A stretch of DNA of 64,000 nucleotides from positions 1 to 64,000 of the forward strand of contig CAMYBS010000004.1 in assembly GCA_947254025.1 (NCBI GenBank), given 5' to 3'. The position numbers and the translations under genes are program-made. This DNA is from an uncultured Clostridia bacterium (GTDB lineage: Bacteria > Bacillota > Clostridia > Tissierellales > Peptoniphilaceae). The notes under the pieces were generated by a model. It saw only the letters and a program-made list of their open reading frames with translations, ran no database searches and was not told the origin of the DNA. Below, in pieces: positions 9,005-18,780 of this stretch. Within the stretch, counting starts at the first letter, position 1, and every line of letters begins with the position of its first letter.

Positions 9005-10798
9005 ATGGAAACAATGGGAAACTTACGCAGGAGTGACTACTCTGGCGAACTAAGAATGAAAGACATTGAAAGAGAAGTTGTGCTGATGGGTTGGGTGCAA
9101 ACTCAAAGAAACCTAGGACAACTTATCTTCGTTGATATAAGAGATATAAGTGGTATATCTCAAGTCGTTTTTGATGAGACAATCTCTAAAGATGTCTTTG
9201 AGAAGGCAAAGGGACTTAAGGGCGAGTACGTTATCGCTGTTAGAGGCAAGGTTAGAGAGAGATCACAAAAGAACCCTCACATAGCTACAGGAGATATCGA
9301 AGTGTTAGCTGATGAGCTAAAGATACTTGACACAGCTCAAACTCCACCTATCTACGTAAAAGACGATGACAATGTAGGTGAGCAAATGAGACTTAAGTAC
9401 AGATTCTTAGACTTAAGAAAGCCATTCATGCAAAAGACTCTTATGACAAGAGCGAAAATTTACAAAGCATTTAGAGACTTTTTAAATGATCACAGATTTA
9501 TTGAGATAGAGACACCTATACTTGGCAAGTCAACTCCAGAAGGAGCAAGAGACTATATCGTTCCAAGTAGAGTTAACCCTGGAAAGTTCTTTGCACTTCC
9601 ACAATCTCCACAATTATTTAAGCAATTACTAATGGTATCAGGCATGGATAGATACTATCAAATCACTAAGTGCTTCAGAGACGAAGACCTTAGAGCCAAC
9701 AGACAACCAGAGTTTACTCAAGTCGATATCGAAATGAGCTTCGTTGATGAAGACGACGTTATGTCAATCAATGAACAGCTTATTGCTCATATATTCAAAG
9801 AGATTTTGGATATAGATATTAAGCTTCCTCTAAGAAGAATGCCATTTGATGAAGCTATGGATAAGTACGGTGTGGATAAACCAGACTTAAGATTTGGCTT
9901 TTTGATTCACGATGTAAGCAGCATATTTAAGAACAGCGGCTTTAAGGTGTTCAAAGACACTGTAGACGCTGGTAATATGGTTAACGCTATCAATATTAAT
10001 GGCTACCAAGAAAAGTTTACTAGAAAGGATATCACTAAGCTAGAAGACTTTGCAAAGACATTTGGAGCAAAGGGACTTGCTTGGGTTAAGTATGTAGACA
10101 ATGAATTTACAGGCCCTATTGCAAAGTTCTTTACTGATGAAGAAAAAGATGCTCTTACTAAAGAGATGGATATTAAGAACAATGACTTAATTTTATTTGT
10201 TGCAGATAAAAAATCTGTTGTTAAGAAGACACTTGGCAACTTAAGAAATGAAGTAGCTAGAGAACTTAATTTAAACGATCCAGACAAGTTTGAATTACTT
10301 TGGATAACAGACTTCCCACTATTTGAGTACAGTGAAGAAGAAGGAAGATACATGGCTATGCACCATCCATTCACACATCCAAAGATTGAAGACATACCAT
10401 ATATCGAAGAAAGAAAAGATACTGTTAAGGCAAAAGCATACGACATAGTTATCAATGGCGAAGAGATTGGTGGAGGCAGTATAAGAATCAATAACTCCGA
10501 GCTACAAGAAAAGATGTTCAAGGCACTTGGCTTTACTAAAGAAAGAGCTGAGGAACAATTTGGTTTCTTCATCGAGGCCTTCAAGTACGGAGCTCCACCT
10601 CATGGAGGTATAGCTTATGGACTTGACAGATTCGTTCAATTACTTACAAAGCACGAAAACATCAAAGACGTTATAGCCTTCCCTAAGACACAATCAGCAA
10701 CAGACCTATTGACAGGCGCACCAAGCGAAGTTGATGACAAGCAGCTACACGAAGTATCTATAAAGGTTGATCTAGATGAAGCCCAAAAGAACGATTAG
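9005..10798 (+). CDS. aspS: Aspartyl-tRNA synthetase
   Basis: Class IIb synthetase charging tRNA-Asp (possibly also tRNA-Asn), 597 residues. An N-terminal OB anticodon-binding domain (MGWVQTQRNLG) is followed by class II motif 2 FRDEDLRANRQPEFTQ (near 225), the bacterial GAD insertion domain, and motif 3 GIAYGLDRF (near 530). The ATG at 9005 is chosen because GGGAGGA lies just upstream. An upstream in-frame ATG at 8963 would lie inside hemZ and add 14 residues unlike the family. The stop overlaps tcdA by 23 bases. Confidence 0.97.
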   Translation: METMGNLRRSDYSGELRMKDIEREVVLMGWVQTQRNLGQLIFVDIRDISGISQVVFDETISKDVFEKAKGLKGEYVIAVRGKVRERSQKNPHIATGDIEVLADELKILDTAQTPPIYVKDDDNVGEQMRLKYRFLDLRKPFMQKTLMTRAKIYKAFRDFLNDHRFIEIETPILGKSTPEGARDYIVPSRVNPGKFFALPQSPQLFKQLLMVSGMDRYYQITKCFRDEDLRANRQPEFTQVDIEMSFVDEDDVMSINEQLIAHIFKEILDIDIKLPLRRMPFDEAMDKYGVDKPDLRFGFLIHDVSSIFKNSGFKVFKDTVDAGNMVNAININGYQEKFTRKDITKLEDFAKTFGAKGLAWVKYVDNEFTGPIAKFFTDEEKDALTKEMDIKNNDLILFVADKKSVVKKTLGNLRNEVARELNLNDPDKFELLWITDFPLFEYSEEEGRYMAMHHPFTHPKIEDIPYIEERKDTVKAKAYDIVINGEEIGGGSIRINNSELQEKMFKALGFTKERAEEQFGFFIEAFKYGAPPHGGIAYGLDRFVQLLTKHENIKDVIAFPKTQSATDLLTGAPSEVDDKQLHEVSIKVDLDEAQKND

Positions 10799-11483
10799 GA
10801 CACGCGTTGTATTAGGAGACGAAGTATTTAATAGTTTTAAAGATATAAATGTTTTAATAGTTGGTATAGGAGGCGTCGGTTCATTCACACTAGAGTCCTT
10901 AGTCCGCTTTGGTATAGAACACATTACTATTGTTGACTACGATACAGTGAGTGAATCAAATATCAATAGACAAATCTTAGCTCTTGATGATACCATAGGC
11001 AAGAAGAAAGTCGATGTTATGAGACAGAGGCTTCTGAAGATAAACGATGAACTTGACATAAGGTGCATAGACAAAATTTATTCGAAAGAAATTAATGACG
11101 AAATATTTGATAGGGATTATGACTATGTAGTCGATGCTATCGACATGCTAAAAAATAAAATTGAGCTAATCGAGACATGCATTGAAAAGAAGATAAAAGT
11201 CATAAGTGCAATGGGATGCGGTAACAAACTTGATCCAACAAAGCTTGAGATATCAACTTTGGACAAGACAAGCGTGTGCCCATTAGCAAGAAAGTTAAGA
11301 CAAAAGATTGACAAGAGCGTACAAAAGAAGATAAATGTAGTTTATTCAAAAGAACTACCTATAGAGAAAAAACTGAAGGATGATGGTAAGGTGGTGACAG
11401 GGTCGATATCCTTTGTAACGGCGACAGGCGGTTTATTAATCGCATCGAAGCTAGTTAGAGACCTATTAGATGGAAGAAAATGA
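10776..11483 (+). CDS. tcdA: tRNA threonylcarbamoyladenosine dehydratase (TcdA-like, ThiF/E1 family)
   Basis: E1-like enzyme that cyclises t6A to ct6A at position 37 of ANN-decoding tRNAs. The nucleotide-binding loop VGIGGVGS (29-36) is followed by IVDYDTVSESNINRQ, matching the ATP and Mg site of ThiF-fold proteins. The candidate catalytic cysteine is in SVCPLARKL (near 166). At 235 residues it matches the shorter Bacillota form. It overlaps aspS by 23 bases, the same neighbour as in many Firmicutes. Confidence 0.88.
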   Translation: MKPKRTIRTRVVLGDEVFNSFKDINVLIVGIGGVGSFTLESLVRFGIEHITIVDYDTVSESNINRQILALDDTIGKKKVDVMRQRLLKINDELDIRCIDKIYSKEINDEIFDRDYDYVVDAIDMLKNKIELIETCIEKKIKVISAMGCGNKLDPTKLEISTLDKTSVCPLARKLRQKIDKSVQKKINVVYSKELPIEKKLKDDGKVVTGSISFVTATGGLLIASKLVRDLLDGRK

Positions 11484-11898
11484 AAGCATTGGTAGAGTAA
11501 TTAAAATTGAGAATGGTCAGATGCTTATATCTATGAAGAGAGACTCAGCATGTGGCTCTTGTGAGTCATGCGCAGCAGGCTGCGAGTCAAAGGAGCATAT
11601 AATTAAAGCAAAGCCGAGAGCAAACTACAACGTTGGCGACTTGGTATCAATAAAAGTTGATTCAAGAAAGATGCTTAGAGGGGTAATGATGGTATATTTA
11701 GTACCTTTACTTGCATTTTTATTAGGAATTTTTGCTTCAAACTATATTTTTAGCAAATTTAGCTTTAAAGTTCAAGACTTTTATAGTATAATAATAGGTG
11801 TAGTCCTACTATTAATATCTTTAGTCATAGTTAAGGCATATGACAAAAAATATTCTAAAGGGGATAATGATTTATTAATCATAAACAAATTAAATTAA
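11470..11898 (+). CDS. RseC/MucC family membrane protein
   Basis: A 142-residue protein with a cysteine cluster C28-x2-C31-x2-C34-x3-C38, a beta-rich cytoplasmic part (YNVGDLVSIKVDSRKML) and two C-terminal membrane helices separated by a short loop. This is the layout of the SoxR-reducing system protein RseC/MucC. In anaerobes the family often occurs near Rnf-type electron transfer; no rnf genes are in this window, so its function here is open. It overlaps tcdA by 14 bases. Confidence 0.75.
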   Translation: MEENESIGRVIKIENGQMLISMKRDSACGSCESCAAGCESKEHIIKAKPRANYNVGDLVSIKVDSRKMLRGVMMVYLVPLLAFLLGIFASNYIFSKFSFKVQDFYSIIIGVVLLLISLVIVKAYDKKYSKGDNDLLIINKLN

Positions 11899-11922
11899 TT
11901 TTATTTTAAGGGAGGAATTAAC

Positions 11923-13164
11923 ATGGATTTTGACAATCTAAAAAAGACAGACAAAGAGATTTTTGATGTCATCGAAAAAGAACATGACAGACAACAAGAT
12001 CACTTTGAAATGATAGCATCTGAAAACTATGTTTCAAAAGCTGTTATGGAAGCAATGGGAAGTGAACTTACTAACAAGTACGCTGAAGGTTATCCTGGAA
12101 AAAGATATTATGGCGGATGCGAAGTTGTAGACATCGCAGAAAACATTGCAAGAGACAGACTATGTAAGCTATTCAAGGCAGAACATGCAAACGTTCAACC
12201 ACACTCAGGAGCTAATGCTAATATCGGTGTTTACTTCTCAATCTTAAAGCCTGGTGACAAAGTATTAGGTATGAACCTTAGCGAAGGCGGTCACTTAACA
12301 CACGGTTCGCCAGTTAACATTTCAGGATCATTCTTTGACTTTGCTGCTTATGGTGTTGACTCTAAGACAGAAGTTATAAATTATGATACACTTAGAGAGA
12401 TAGCTCTAAAAGAAAAACCAAAGCTAATAGTAGCAGGTGCAAGTGCTTATCCAAGAATTATCGACTTCAAGAAGTTCAGAGAAATCGCTGATGAAGTTGG
12501 CGCTATGCTTATGGTAGATATGGCACACATCGCTGGTCTAGTAGCAACTGATCTACATCCATCACCAGTACCTTATGCAGACTTTGTTACAACAACAACT
12601 CATAAGACACTAAGAGGACCAAGAGGAGGAGCAATCCTATGTAGAGAAGAAAATGCTAAGAAGCTAGACAAGGCTATCTTCCCAGGAATCCAAGGTGGTC
12701 CATTAATGCACGTTATAGCAGCTAAGGCAGTTGCATTTGGCGAAGCATTAAAACCAGAATTCAAAGACTATTGCAAGCAAATCTTAGCAAATGCACAAGT
12801 ACTTGCTAAGGAACTTGATAAATATGGCTTCAGATTAATTTCAGGCGGTACAGATAACCACCTAATCTTAATCGATGTTAAGAAGAAAGGCTTCACTGGT
12901 AAAGAAGCAGAAGCTATGCTTGGTGAAATCGGTATTGCTGTTAACAAAAACACAATTCCTAACGAAACTGAATCTCCATTCGTTACAAGCGGTATCAGAA
13001 TTGGTACTCCAGCTTTAACAACTAGAGGATTCAAAGAAGACGAAATGAGAGAAGTTGCAGAAATCTTTAGAGATACATTTGATACATCTATCGACAGAAA
13101 GAAAATTAGACAAAGAGTATCAGATATCTGCAAGAGATTCCCTATGTACGAAGGTATATTCTAA
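11923..13164 (+). CDS. glyA: Serine hydroxymethyltransferase
   Basis: PLP enzyme interconverting serine and glycine and supplying methylene-tetrahydrofolate. The 413-residue length is standard. The PLP lysine lies in [14 protein letters not shown] (K near 228); [17 protein letters not shown] and HSGANAN at the N-terminus are family hallmarks. It has a strong ribosome binding site (GGGAGGA, 10 bases before the ATG) and ends the block begun at recJ, followed by a terminator. Confidence 0.97.
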   Translation: MDFDNLKKTDKEIFDVIEKEHDRQQDHFEMIASENYVSKAVMEAMGSELTNKYAEGYPGKRYYGGCEVVDIAENIARDRLCKLFKAEHANVQPHSGANANIGVYFSILKPGDKVLGMNLSEGGHLTHGSPVNISGSFFDFAAYGVDSKTEVINYDTLREIALKEKPKLIVAGASAYPRIIDFKKFREIADEVGAMLMVDMAHIAGLVATDLHPSPVPYADFVTTTTHKTLRGPRGGAILCREENAKKLDKAIFPGIQGGPLMHVIAAKAVAFGEALKPEFKDYCKQILANAQVLAKELDKYGFRLISGGTDNHLILIDVKKKGFTGKEAEAMLGEIGIAVNKNTIPNETESPFVTSGIRIGTPALTTRGFKEDEMREVAEIFRDTFDTSIDRKKIRQRVSDICKRFPMYEGIF

Positions 13165-13185
13165 ACAAAAGAATAAAGACTATAT

Positions 13186-13218
13186 AAGAAGCGAGAGAGA
13201 TCTTTCGCTTCTTTTTTT
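13186..13218 (+). terminator. Rho-independent terminator after glyA
   Basis: A 9-bp stem AAGAAGCGA (13186-13194) / TCGCTTCTT (13205-13213) with a 10-base loop, followed by a T-run. Confidence 0.85.
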
Positions 13219-13238
13219 ATTGAGCTACGCATAGGCGG

Positions 13239-13389
13239 CAAAGCATAAGAATATCTTTCAAAGCATAAGAACAAAAGGTATCCTTACTAAGCGGGTGGCG
13301 TGTGAATCATGAGTAGCAGTGAGTGAGGTCTTACACGCGTCACAACATATGATAAGTCACTAATGACATTTTAGTGAGTAATATATCAT
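13239..13389. repeat. Intergenic direct repeat and imperfect hairpin before der
   Basis: CAAAGCATAAGAA occurs twice (13239-13251 and 13259-13271, 20-base period). Further down, TCACTAA (13357-13363) pairs with TTAGTGA (13371-13377), and flanking ATGATA (13349-13354) pairs with TATCAT (13384-13389), forming an interrupted hairpin. The 325-base gap 13165-13489 otherwise holds the glyA terminator and the der promoter; no gene is visible on either strand. Confidence 0.55.
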
Positions 13390-13437
13390 GCGTCTTCTTT
13401 TATATGAGAAATATATCTCGCAATAGCTATTAAAGTG

Positions 13438-13466
13438 TTGAAAACTAAAAGTCTTTATGTTATAAT
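13438..13466 (+). promoter_or_regulatory. Sigma-A promoter of der
   Basis: TTGAAA at 13438-13443, a 17-base spacer, and a perfect TATAAT at 13461-13466. The ribosome binding site AAGGAGGTG follows at 13477-13485 and the ATG at 13490. Confidence 0.85.
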
Positions 13467-13489
13467 AATTAGGATAAGGAGGTGTCGAT

Positions 13490-14803
13490 ATGAATAGAGC
13501 TGTTGTTAGTATAGTAGGCAAACCAAATGTTGGTAAATCAACTTTATTTAATAAGATTGTTGGTAGAAGAATATCTATCACTGAAGACACACCTGGCGTT
13601 ACAAGAGACAGGATATACTCCGAGGCAAGTTGGCAACAACACGTCTTTGACATCATTGATACTGGTGGACTAGACCCCTTTGATGATGACAAGATCATGT
13701 CAAACATTAGAAAGCAAGCAAACATTGCTATCGAAGCGTCTGACTTGATACTTTTTGTTGTTGATGGTAGAGACCCTGCCACAGCACTTGACCTTGAAAT
13801 TGCAAATATATTAAGAAAATCAAATAAAAAAGTAATATTAGTCGCAAATAAGACTGAAGGCAAAAGAAAAGACAACTTTTATGATGTCTATGAGCTTGCT
13901 TTAGGTGAACCTATGTCTATATCTGCTGAGCAAGGACTTGGCTTAGGAGACTTACTAGATGAGATAGTAAAAAATCTTCCTCAAGATAGAGACTTTGCAG
14001 AGAAGGAAGGACTTATCAAGGTTGCCTTTATCGGTAAGCCAAATGTTGGAAAGTCATCATTAACTAATAGAATACTTGGCGAGGAGAGAGTCATAGTAAC
14101 TGATATCGCAGGCACAACAAGAGATGCTATAGACTCATATATAAACATAAAAGGACAAGAGTTTATGTTTATCGACACGGCAGGACTTAGAAAAAAATCT
14201 AGAGTTGACTCGTCCGTCGAAGCTTACTCGCAAGTAAGAACCTTATCTAGTGTTGATAGAGCTGATGTATGCGTATTTTTGATAGACGCTCTTGAAGGCT
14301 TTACAGAGCAAGACTCTAAGGTAGTTGGCTACGCTCACAATCAAGGTAAGGCCATCATCATCTGTGTAAACAAGTGGGATATAGTTGAAAAAGATTCAAA
14401 AACTATGAAGACTTTCTCAGATAGTCTTAGAAATAACTTGCCGTTCTTGTCATATGCACCGATACTTTTCATCTCAGCACTTACTGGCAAGAGAGTTGAC
14501 GAGCTTATAGATAAGATTATGGAGATTAATGAAGCATATAGCTACAGATTATCGACAGGCTTATTAAACGATATAATTTCGAATGCGACTCTTATAAACC
14601 AACCGCCTTCTGATAAAGGCAAGAGGCTTAAGATACTTTACGCAACGCAATCTGGAACTAGACCGCCAGAGTTTACAATATTTGTAAATGATAAAGAACT
14701 AACACATTTTTCATATACAAGATTTTTGGAAAATCAAATAAGAAATGTTTATCCATTTGAAGGAACATCTATAATCATAAATTACAAGAACAGGAGCGAG
14801 TAA
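13490..14803 (+). CDS. der: Ribosome assembly GTPase Der (EngA)
   Basis: Double-GTPase needed for 50S subunit maturation, 437 residues. Two G domains in tandem: G1 motifs GKPNVGKST at 10-18 and GKPNVGKSS near 182, with DTPG/DTAG switch motifs and NKTE/NKWD base-specificity motifs. A C-terminal KH-like domain follows. It has an AAGGAGGTG ribosome binding site and its own promoter, and its last base is the first base of plsY. Confidence 0.97.
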   Translation: MNRAVVSIVGKPNVGKSTLFNKIVGRRISITEDTPGVTRDRIYSEASWQQHVFDIIDTGGLDPFDDDKIMSNIRKQANIAIEASDLILFVVDGRDPATALDLEIANILRKSNKKVILVANKTEGKRKDNFYDVYELALGEPMSISAEQGLGLGDLLDEIVKNLPQDRDFAEKEGLIKVAFIGKPNVGKSSLTNRILGEERVIVTDIAGTTRDAIDSYINIKGQEFMFIDTAGLRKKSRVDSSVEAYSQVRTLSSVDRADVCVFLIDALEGFTEQDSKVVGYAHNQGKAIIICVNKWDIVEKDSKTMKTFSDSLRNNLPFLSYAPILFISALTGKRVDELIDKIMEINEAYSYRLSTGLLNDIISNATLINQPPSDKGKRLKILYATQSGTRPPEFTIFVNDKELTHFSYTRFLENQIRNVYPFEGTSIIINYKNRSE

Positions 14804-15408
14804 TGAAGGAGATCTTACTATTTATTCTTACTTACCTTATTGGCTCTATATCAAATTCTTATATTTTTGGAAAGATATTTAGGATGAAGGACATAAGAGA
14901 TTATGGAAGCAAGAATGCTGGAGCGACTAATATGTTCAGAGTATTTGGTGCAAAGCTTGGTCTTATAACACTGTTTTTGGATATATTAAAAGGCGTTTTA
15001 GCTGTGCTTGTTGCTAGATATTTTGATGTTTCTTATGCACAGTACATCGCGCTAATTGGTGTTGTATTGGGACATAACTTTCCTTTTTACTTAAGCTTCA
15101 ATGCGGGTAAGGGCGTTTCTACTACTGTAGGTGCAATCATTGCGATGGACTACAAGCTTGGATTAGTTGTAGTTGTGCTTATGTTTTTAGTAGTTTTGCT
15201 TACAAAGTATGTTTCTTTAGCATCGATACTTATGTTTTTAGGCTTTTTCATATATACACTTATAAGCTTCAAAGAGCTTAATTTAGCTGTAATCATAAGT
15301 TTTATTGTTGCTTTCGTTGGCATACTAAGACATTCTAAGAATATAAAGAGATTAATTAAAGGCGAGGAAAATAAATTTTATATATTTAAAAGTAAAAGTG
15401 AGGCATAG
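14803..15408 (+). CDS. plsY: Glycerol-3-phosphate acyltransferase PlsY
   Basis: Membrane enzyme moving the acyl group from acyl-phosphate to glycerol-3-phosphate, the first step of phospholipid synthesis and the partner of PlsX (53719-54693). The 201 residues contain several membrane helices and the three conserved loops: SISNSYIFGKIF, GSKNAGATNMFRVFG and GHNFPFYLSFNAGKGVST. It sits between der and gpsA, which supplies its glycerol-3-phosphate substrate. Confidence 0.95.
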   Translation: MKEILLFILTYLIGSISNSYIFGKIFRMKDIRDYGSKNAGATNMFRVFGAKLGLITLFLDILKGVLAVLVARYFDVSYAQYIALIGVVLGHNFPFYLSFNAGKGVSTTVGAIIAMDYKLGLVVVVLMFLVVLLTKYVSLASILMFLGFFIYTLISFKELNLAVIISFIVAFVGILRHSKNIKRLIKGEENKFYIFKSKSEA

Positions 15409-15410
15409 TT

Positions 15411-16418
15411 TTGAGAATTTCAGTAATTGGTGGAGGTAGCTTTGGTACAGCCTTAGCTATACATCTAGCAAAAAGAGGAGAAAACTTATATCAATATATT
15501 AGAAATAAGGACTCCTACAATTTAATAAAAGAAACTCGAATAAACAATAAGTACTTGAAGGGGGTAGAACTTCCTGAGAATATAATTTTGCTTAACGATA
15601 TAGAAGAAGCTGTTAAAGATGCAGATGTAGTTGTACTTGCAGTACCTAGTCAAGAGCTTAGAAATGTTTTAAAGACTATAGATAAGTACATTGATGAAGA
15701 TAAAATTTTTGTCAATGTTAGCAAGGGTATAGAGATTGATTCGCTTAAGACTATGAGCGAGGTTTTCTATGAATTTAATCCGAAGGCGAGATTTGTTTCG
15801 CTATCTGGACCATCGCATGCAGAAGAAGTTGCAATTGGCATACCGACAACTATTGTTAGTGCATCTAAATCGGTTAATGATGCTGAGTTTATTCAAGACA
15901 TATTCTCTAATGACAACTTAAGGGTTTATGTTAATGATGACCTACTTGGTGTTGAGCTTGCTGGTGCGACTAAGAACATCATCGCTTTAGGAAGCGGCAT
16001 ATGCGAAGGTAAAGGCTATGGCGACAACACTAAGGCTGCACTTATCACAAGAGGTATACACGAGATTACAAAATTAGGCATAGCTCTTGGAGCAAAGGCA
16101 TCGACTTTCTATGGACTAGCTGGCATAGGCGACCTAGTCGTAACTTGTACAAGTAAGCACTCAAGAAATAAAACTTGCGGTGTATATATTGGCGAGGGAC
16201 TATCTACAGAAGGTGCTATAGAAAAGGTTGGCATGGTTGTTGAAGGTATAAAGACTACTAAGTCAACTTACATGCTTAAGGAAAAATACTCTGTAGAGAT
16301 GCCGATAGTTGATATGATGTATAAACTTTTATATGAAGATTACCCGCTAGACAGCGTTGTTGCTGAGCTTATGGGTAGACCGCTTAAACACGAGATAGAA
16401 AAGTATGAAGATAGATAA
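15411..16418 (+). CDS. gpsA: Glycerol-3-phosphate dehydrogenase [NAD(P)+]
   Basis: Makes sn-glycerol-3-phosphate from dihydroxyacetone phosphate for lipid synthesis; 335 residues. It shows an N-terminal Rossmann motif GGGSFGTALA (7-16), SLSGPSHAEEVA, and the catalytic-lysine segment ELAGATKNI. Translation starts at TTG 15411, two bases after plsY; no ATG fits the conserved N-terminus. The end overlaps the next gene by 14 bases. Confidence 0.96.
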   Translation: MRISVIGGGSFGTALAIHLAKRGENLYQYIRNKDSYNLIKETRINNKYLKGVELPENIILLNDIEEAVKDADVVVLAVPSQELRNVLKTIDKYIDEDKIFVNVSKGIEIDSLKTMSEVFYEFNPKARFVSLSGPSHAEEVAIGIPTTIVSASKSVNDAEFIQDIFSNDNLRVYVNDDLLGVELAGATKNIIALGSGICEGKGYGDNTKAALITRGIHEITKLGIALGAKASTFYGLAGIGDLVVTCTSKHSRNKTCGVYIGEGLSTEGAIEKVGMVVEGIKTTKSTYMLKEKYSVEMPIVDMMYKLLYEDYPLDSVVAELMGRPLKHEIEKYEDR

Positions 16419-17631
16419 GAAGAACGGCAAAGGCTTCTCGAGATTTTTAGGAGTTTTGGTAGCTTTTATATTTATAATAGTTGCGTTTAACACCATAATC
16501 ACATCTTTCTTTAAGAAAAAGATTGTTACGCAAACACCTGTTGAGGAAGTTTTCTACAACTCAGTTGCAATGAATTCAGCGCTTATTAAGACTGAAGAAG
16601 TGTATCAAGCAGGTAGGAATTCTTACTTTCTAACTAAGGCTAAAGAAGGCGAAAAGGTTAAAAGAGGTCTTGAGAACTTAAGTGTAACAAGAAGTGCTAA
16701 CGATATTATTGATAAAAAGATTGATGCCATAAATAAAAGATTAGAAGACCTTGACTATGATGTTAGCGACGAAGACAATGTTGATGAAAAAATCATAATG
16801 GCAAAGGTTAAGGCCTTGCAGATAAGCATAAATCAAAAAAGGTATGAAGACCTATCACAAATCCTAGAAAGCGACGATGATGAAGAAGATGCTTACTATG
16901 AGAGCATTAAAAATTACTCCATTGATAAGCTTTTAGAGATGAGAGAGACTCTTAAAGAAAGTAAGAAGAGCGACGCTCCTTCGATCAAGGTATCGATGTC
17001 AGGCATAGTAAGCTACTTTATTGATGGCTTGGAAGATAAGTATACTAGCAATAACTTCGATGCTTTGCAAGAGAAGGACCTAATTGATGACAGCAAGAAT
17101 TACAGCTTAAACAAAGGTAAAAACAATCAAAACTTTAAAATACTAGATAATTTTTCAATGAACATACTAGCCTTTTCTGATAATGAAAAGCTTGACAAGG
17201 TTGAAGTGAATGATGTAGTCCTTATTGAGTGGGACTTAACAGGAACAAAGACATATGCAAGGGTTCTAAAGAAAGAAAAGGCAGCTAAGACTTATAAGCT
17301 GCTTTTGAATATCAGAGAGAGGATATCGGAGCTATATAAAGACAGATTTTCAAAGATGGAAATCATATTTGACGAGTATAAGACGTTCAAACTACCCAAG
17401 AGTGCTTTAATTGACAGAGGCAGCGAAAAGGGTGTATTCATAAAAGACATTGACAACACTATAAGATATAAAAAAGTGCTTTTAGTCGGCAGTGATAGGG
17501 ACAACATTTATGTTATGAGAACTGACGATAAGGGCAATATGAATTACAAGAATTTAAGCTTTAAGAGCATAAAATATTATGACGAAGTTGTGGTATTTCC
17601 GTCGACTGTAAAGGAGGGTGACATACTATGA
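16405..17631 (+). CDS. HlyD-like membrane-anchored protein (uncharacterised)
   Basis: A 408-residue protein with one N-terminal membrane helix (about residues 13-32) and a long extracytoplasmic part. It has an acidic coiled-coil-like stretch (about 100-185) flanked by beta-rich segments resembling the barrel-sandwich and adaptor domains of HlyD-type proteins (for example SYFLTKAKEGEKVKRG and the VSMSGIVSYFIDGLE region). No efflux pump gene lies nearby. It is coupled to gpsA (14-base overlap) and ylmE (4-base overlap), placing it at the head of the ylmE-sepF-ylmH division cluster, as in many Clostridia. A cell-envelope role is inference. Confidence 0.6.
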   Translation: MKIDKKNGKGFSRFLGVLVAFIFIIVAFNTIITSFFKKKIVTQTPVEEVFYNSVAMNSALIKTEEVYQAGRNSYFLTKAKEGEKVKRGLENLSVTRSANDIIDKKIDAINKRLEDLDYDVSDEDNVDEKIIMAKVKALQISINQKRYEDLSQILESDDDEEDAYYESIKNYSIDKLLEMRETLKESKKSDAPSIKVSMSGIVSYFIDGLEDKYTSNNFDALQEKDLIDDSKNYSLNKGKNNQNFKILDNFSMNILAFSDNEKLDKVEVNDVVLIEWDLTGTKTYARVLKKEKAAKTYKLLLNIRERISELYKDRFSKMEIIFDEYKTFKLPKSALIDRGSEKGVFIKDIDNTIRYKKVLLVGSDRDNIYVMRTDDKGNMNYKNLSFKSIKYYDEVVVFPSTVKEGDIL

Positions 17632-18320
17632 TGAGTGTAAAAGAGAATTTAATTGATCTTTTAGAGTCTATCGATAAAGAGATTGACTTAGCAGGAAGAA
17701 AGAAAGATGAAGTAAAGTTATTAGCGGTAACAAAGACTGTTGATGTAGCAAGGATTAAAGAGATTAAAGAATTTAATCTTAACGAGATTGGTGAGAACAA
17801 AGTTCAAGAGATAGAAGAAAAGTATGAAGCCTTGAAAGACGACTTCGAATTTCACATGATAGGAAGTCTTCAAAAGAACAAGATTAATAAGCTACTAGGC
17901 AAGATAAAATTAATTCACTCGCTTGATAGCCTTGACCTTATTGAAGCACTTGACAAGAGATTAAAAAACAATGATATGAAGCTAGATGGACTCTTACAAG
18001 TAAATATTTCTAAAGAAGAATCAAAGAGTGGTTTCTACAAAGACGAAGTAGCTGAAGCCTTAGAGAAGATGCACGAGTATAAAAACATACATATTGTAGG
18101 CTTCATGACTATGGCACCATTCACTGATGATGAAAAAGTCGTTAGAGATACTTTTAGAGGTCTTTATGAACTAAAAGAGAAACTAGCCAAAAATAACTAT
18201 GACAATGTTGACTTGAAATACCTATCCATGGGTATGTCACATGATTATAAAATTGCAATACAAGAAGGATCAAATATATTGAGGATCGGCTCAAAGATAT
18301 TTGGCGAAAGAAATTATTAG
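17628..18320 (+). CDS. ylmE: YggS/YlmE family PLP homeostasis protein
   Basis: PLP-binding alanine-racemase-fold protein thought to buffer pyridoxal phosphate. The PLP lysine lies in LLAVTKTVD (K36); FHMIGSLQKNK and SMGMSHDYKIAI are family signatures. At 230 residues it is full length. The ATG overlaps the upstream stop (ATGA). It is the first canonical gene of the ylmE-sepF-ylmH set next to cell-division functions. Confidence 0.93.
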   Translation: MMSVKENLIDLLESIDKEIDLAGRKKDEVKLLAVTKTVDVARIKEIKEFNLNEIGENKVQEIEEKYEALKDDFEFHMIGSLQKNKINKLLGKIKLIHSLDSLDLIEALDKRLKNNDMKLDGLLQVNISKEESKSGFYKDEVAEALEKMHEYKNIHIVGFMTMAPFTDDEKVVRDTFRGLYELKEKLAKNNYDNVDLKYLSMGMSHDYKIAIQEGSNILRIGSKIFGERNY

Positions 18321-18330
18321 GAGGTTTATT

Positions 18331-18780
18331 ATGGGTTTTATGGACAAAGTAAAGTATTTCTTAGGATTCGGCGATGACGATTACGATGAAGAATACGATT
18401 ACGAAGATGAGGACGAAGCAGTAGAAGAAGAGCCACAAAAGGAAGCATCTATCTTCTCAAGAAAGAAAGAAAAGGAAAATGTTGTTCCTATTCAAAGAAA
18501 GACTAGCTCTATGATTATCACAGTGCAAGAACCACTTGGTTATGACGAAGCACCACTTATTATTGATGACTTAAGACAAGGCAAGGCAGTTGTTGTTAAC
18601 TTTGAACAACTAGAAGCTAGTGTTAAAAGACAAATTTTTGACTTTATCAATGGCGGTATCTACGCTATCGATGGAAGCATACAAAAAGTTACAAGAGACA
18701 TCTTTGTATTAGCACCAAAGAACGTTGCTATAGATGGCTTAAAAGACGAACTTAAAAGCAGAGGCATGTTTCCATTTTAA
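18331..18780 (+). CDS. sepF: Cell division protein SepF
   Basis: FtsZ-associated protein that supports septum assembly. Of its 149 residues, the N-terminus MGFMDKVKYFLGFGDDD is the amphipathic membrane-targeting helix. An acidic linker (about 15-45) follows, then the SepF core (ITVQEPLGYDEAPLIIDDLRQGKAVVVNF, through to FVLAPKNV). The ATG at 18331 is chosen because AGGAGG precedes it and the membrane helix starts there; an in-frame ATG at 18301 lies inside ylmE. Confidence 0.93.
   Translation: MGFMDKVKYFLGFGDDDYDEEYDYEDEDEAVEEEPQKEASIFSRKKEKENVVPIQRKTSSMIITVQEPLGYDEAPLIIDDLRQGKAVVVNFEQLEASVKRQIFDFINGGIYAIDGSIQKVTRDIFVLAPKNVAIDGLKDELKSRGMFPF

Noticed and set aside
10003..10584. 193-codon minus-strand open frame inside aspS
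   Set aside because: It is antisense to a clearly conserved gene, with serine/leucine-rich shadow composition and no ribosome binding site.
13360..13875. 171-codon minus-strand open frame over the der promoter and 5' end
   Set aside because: Antisense to the conserved der G1 domain; no family resemblance.
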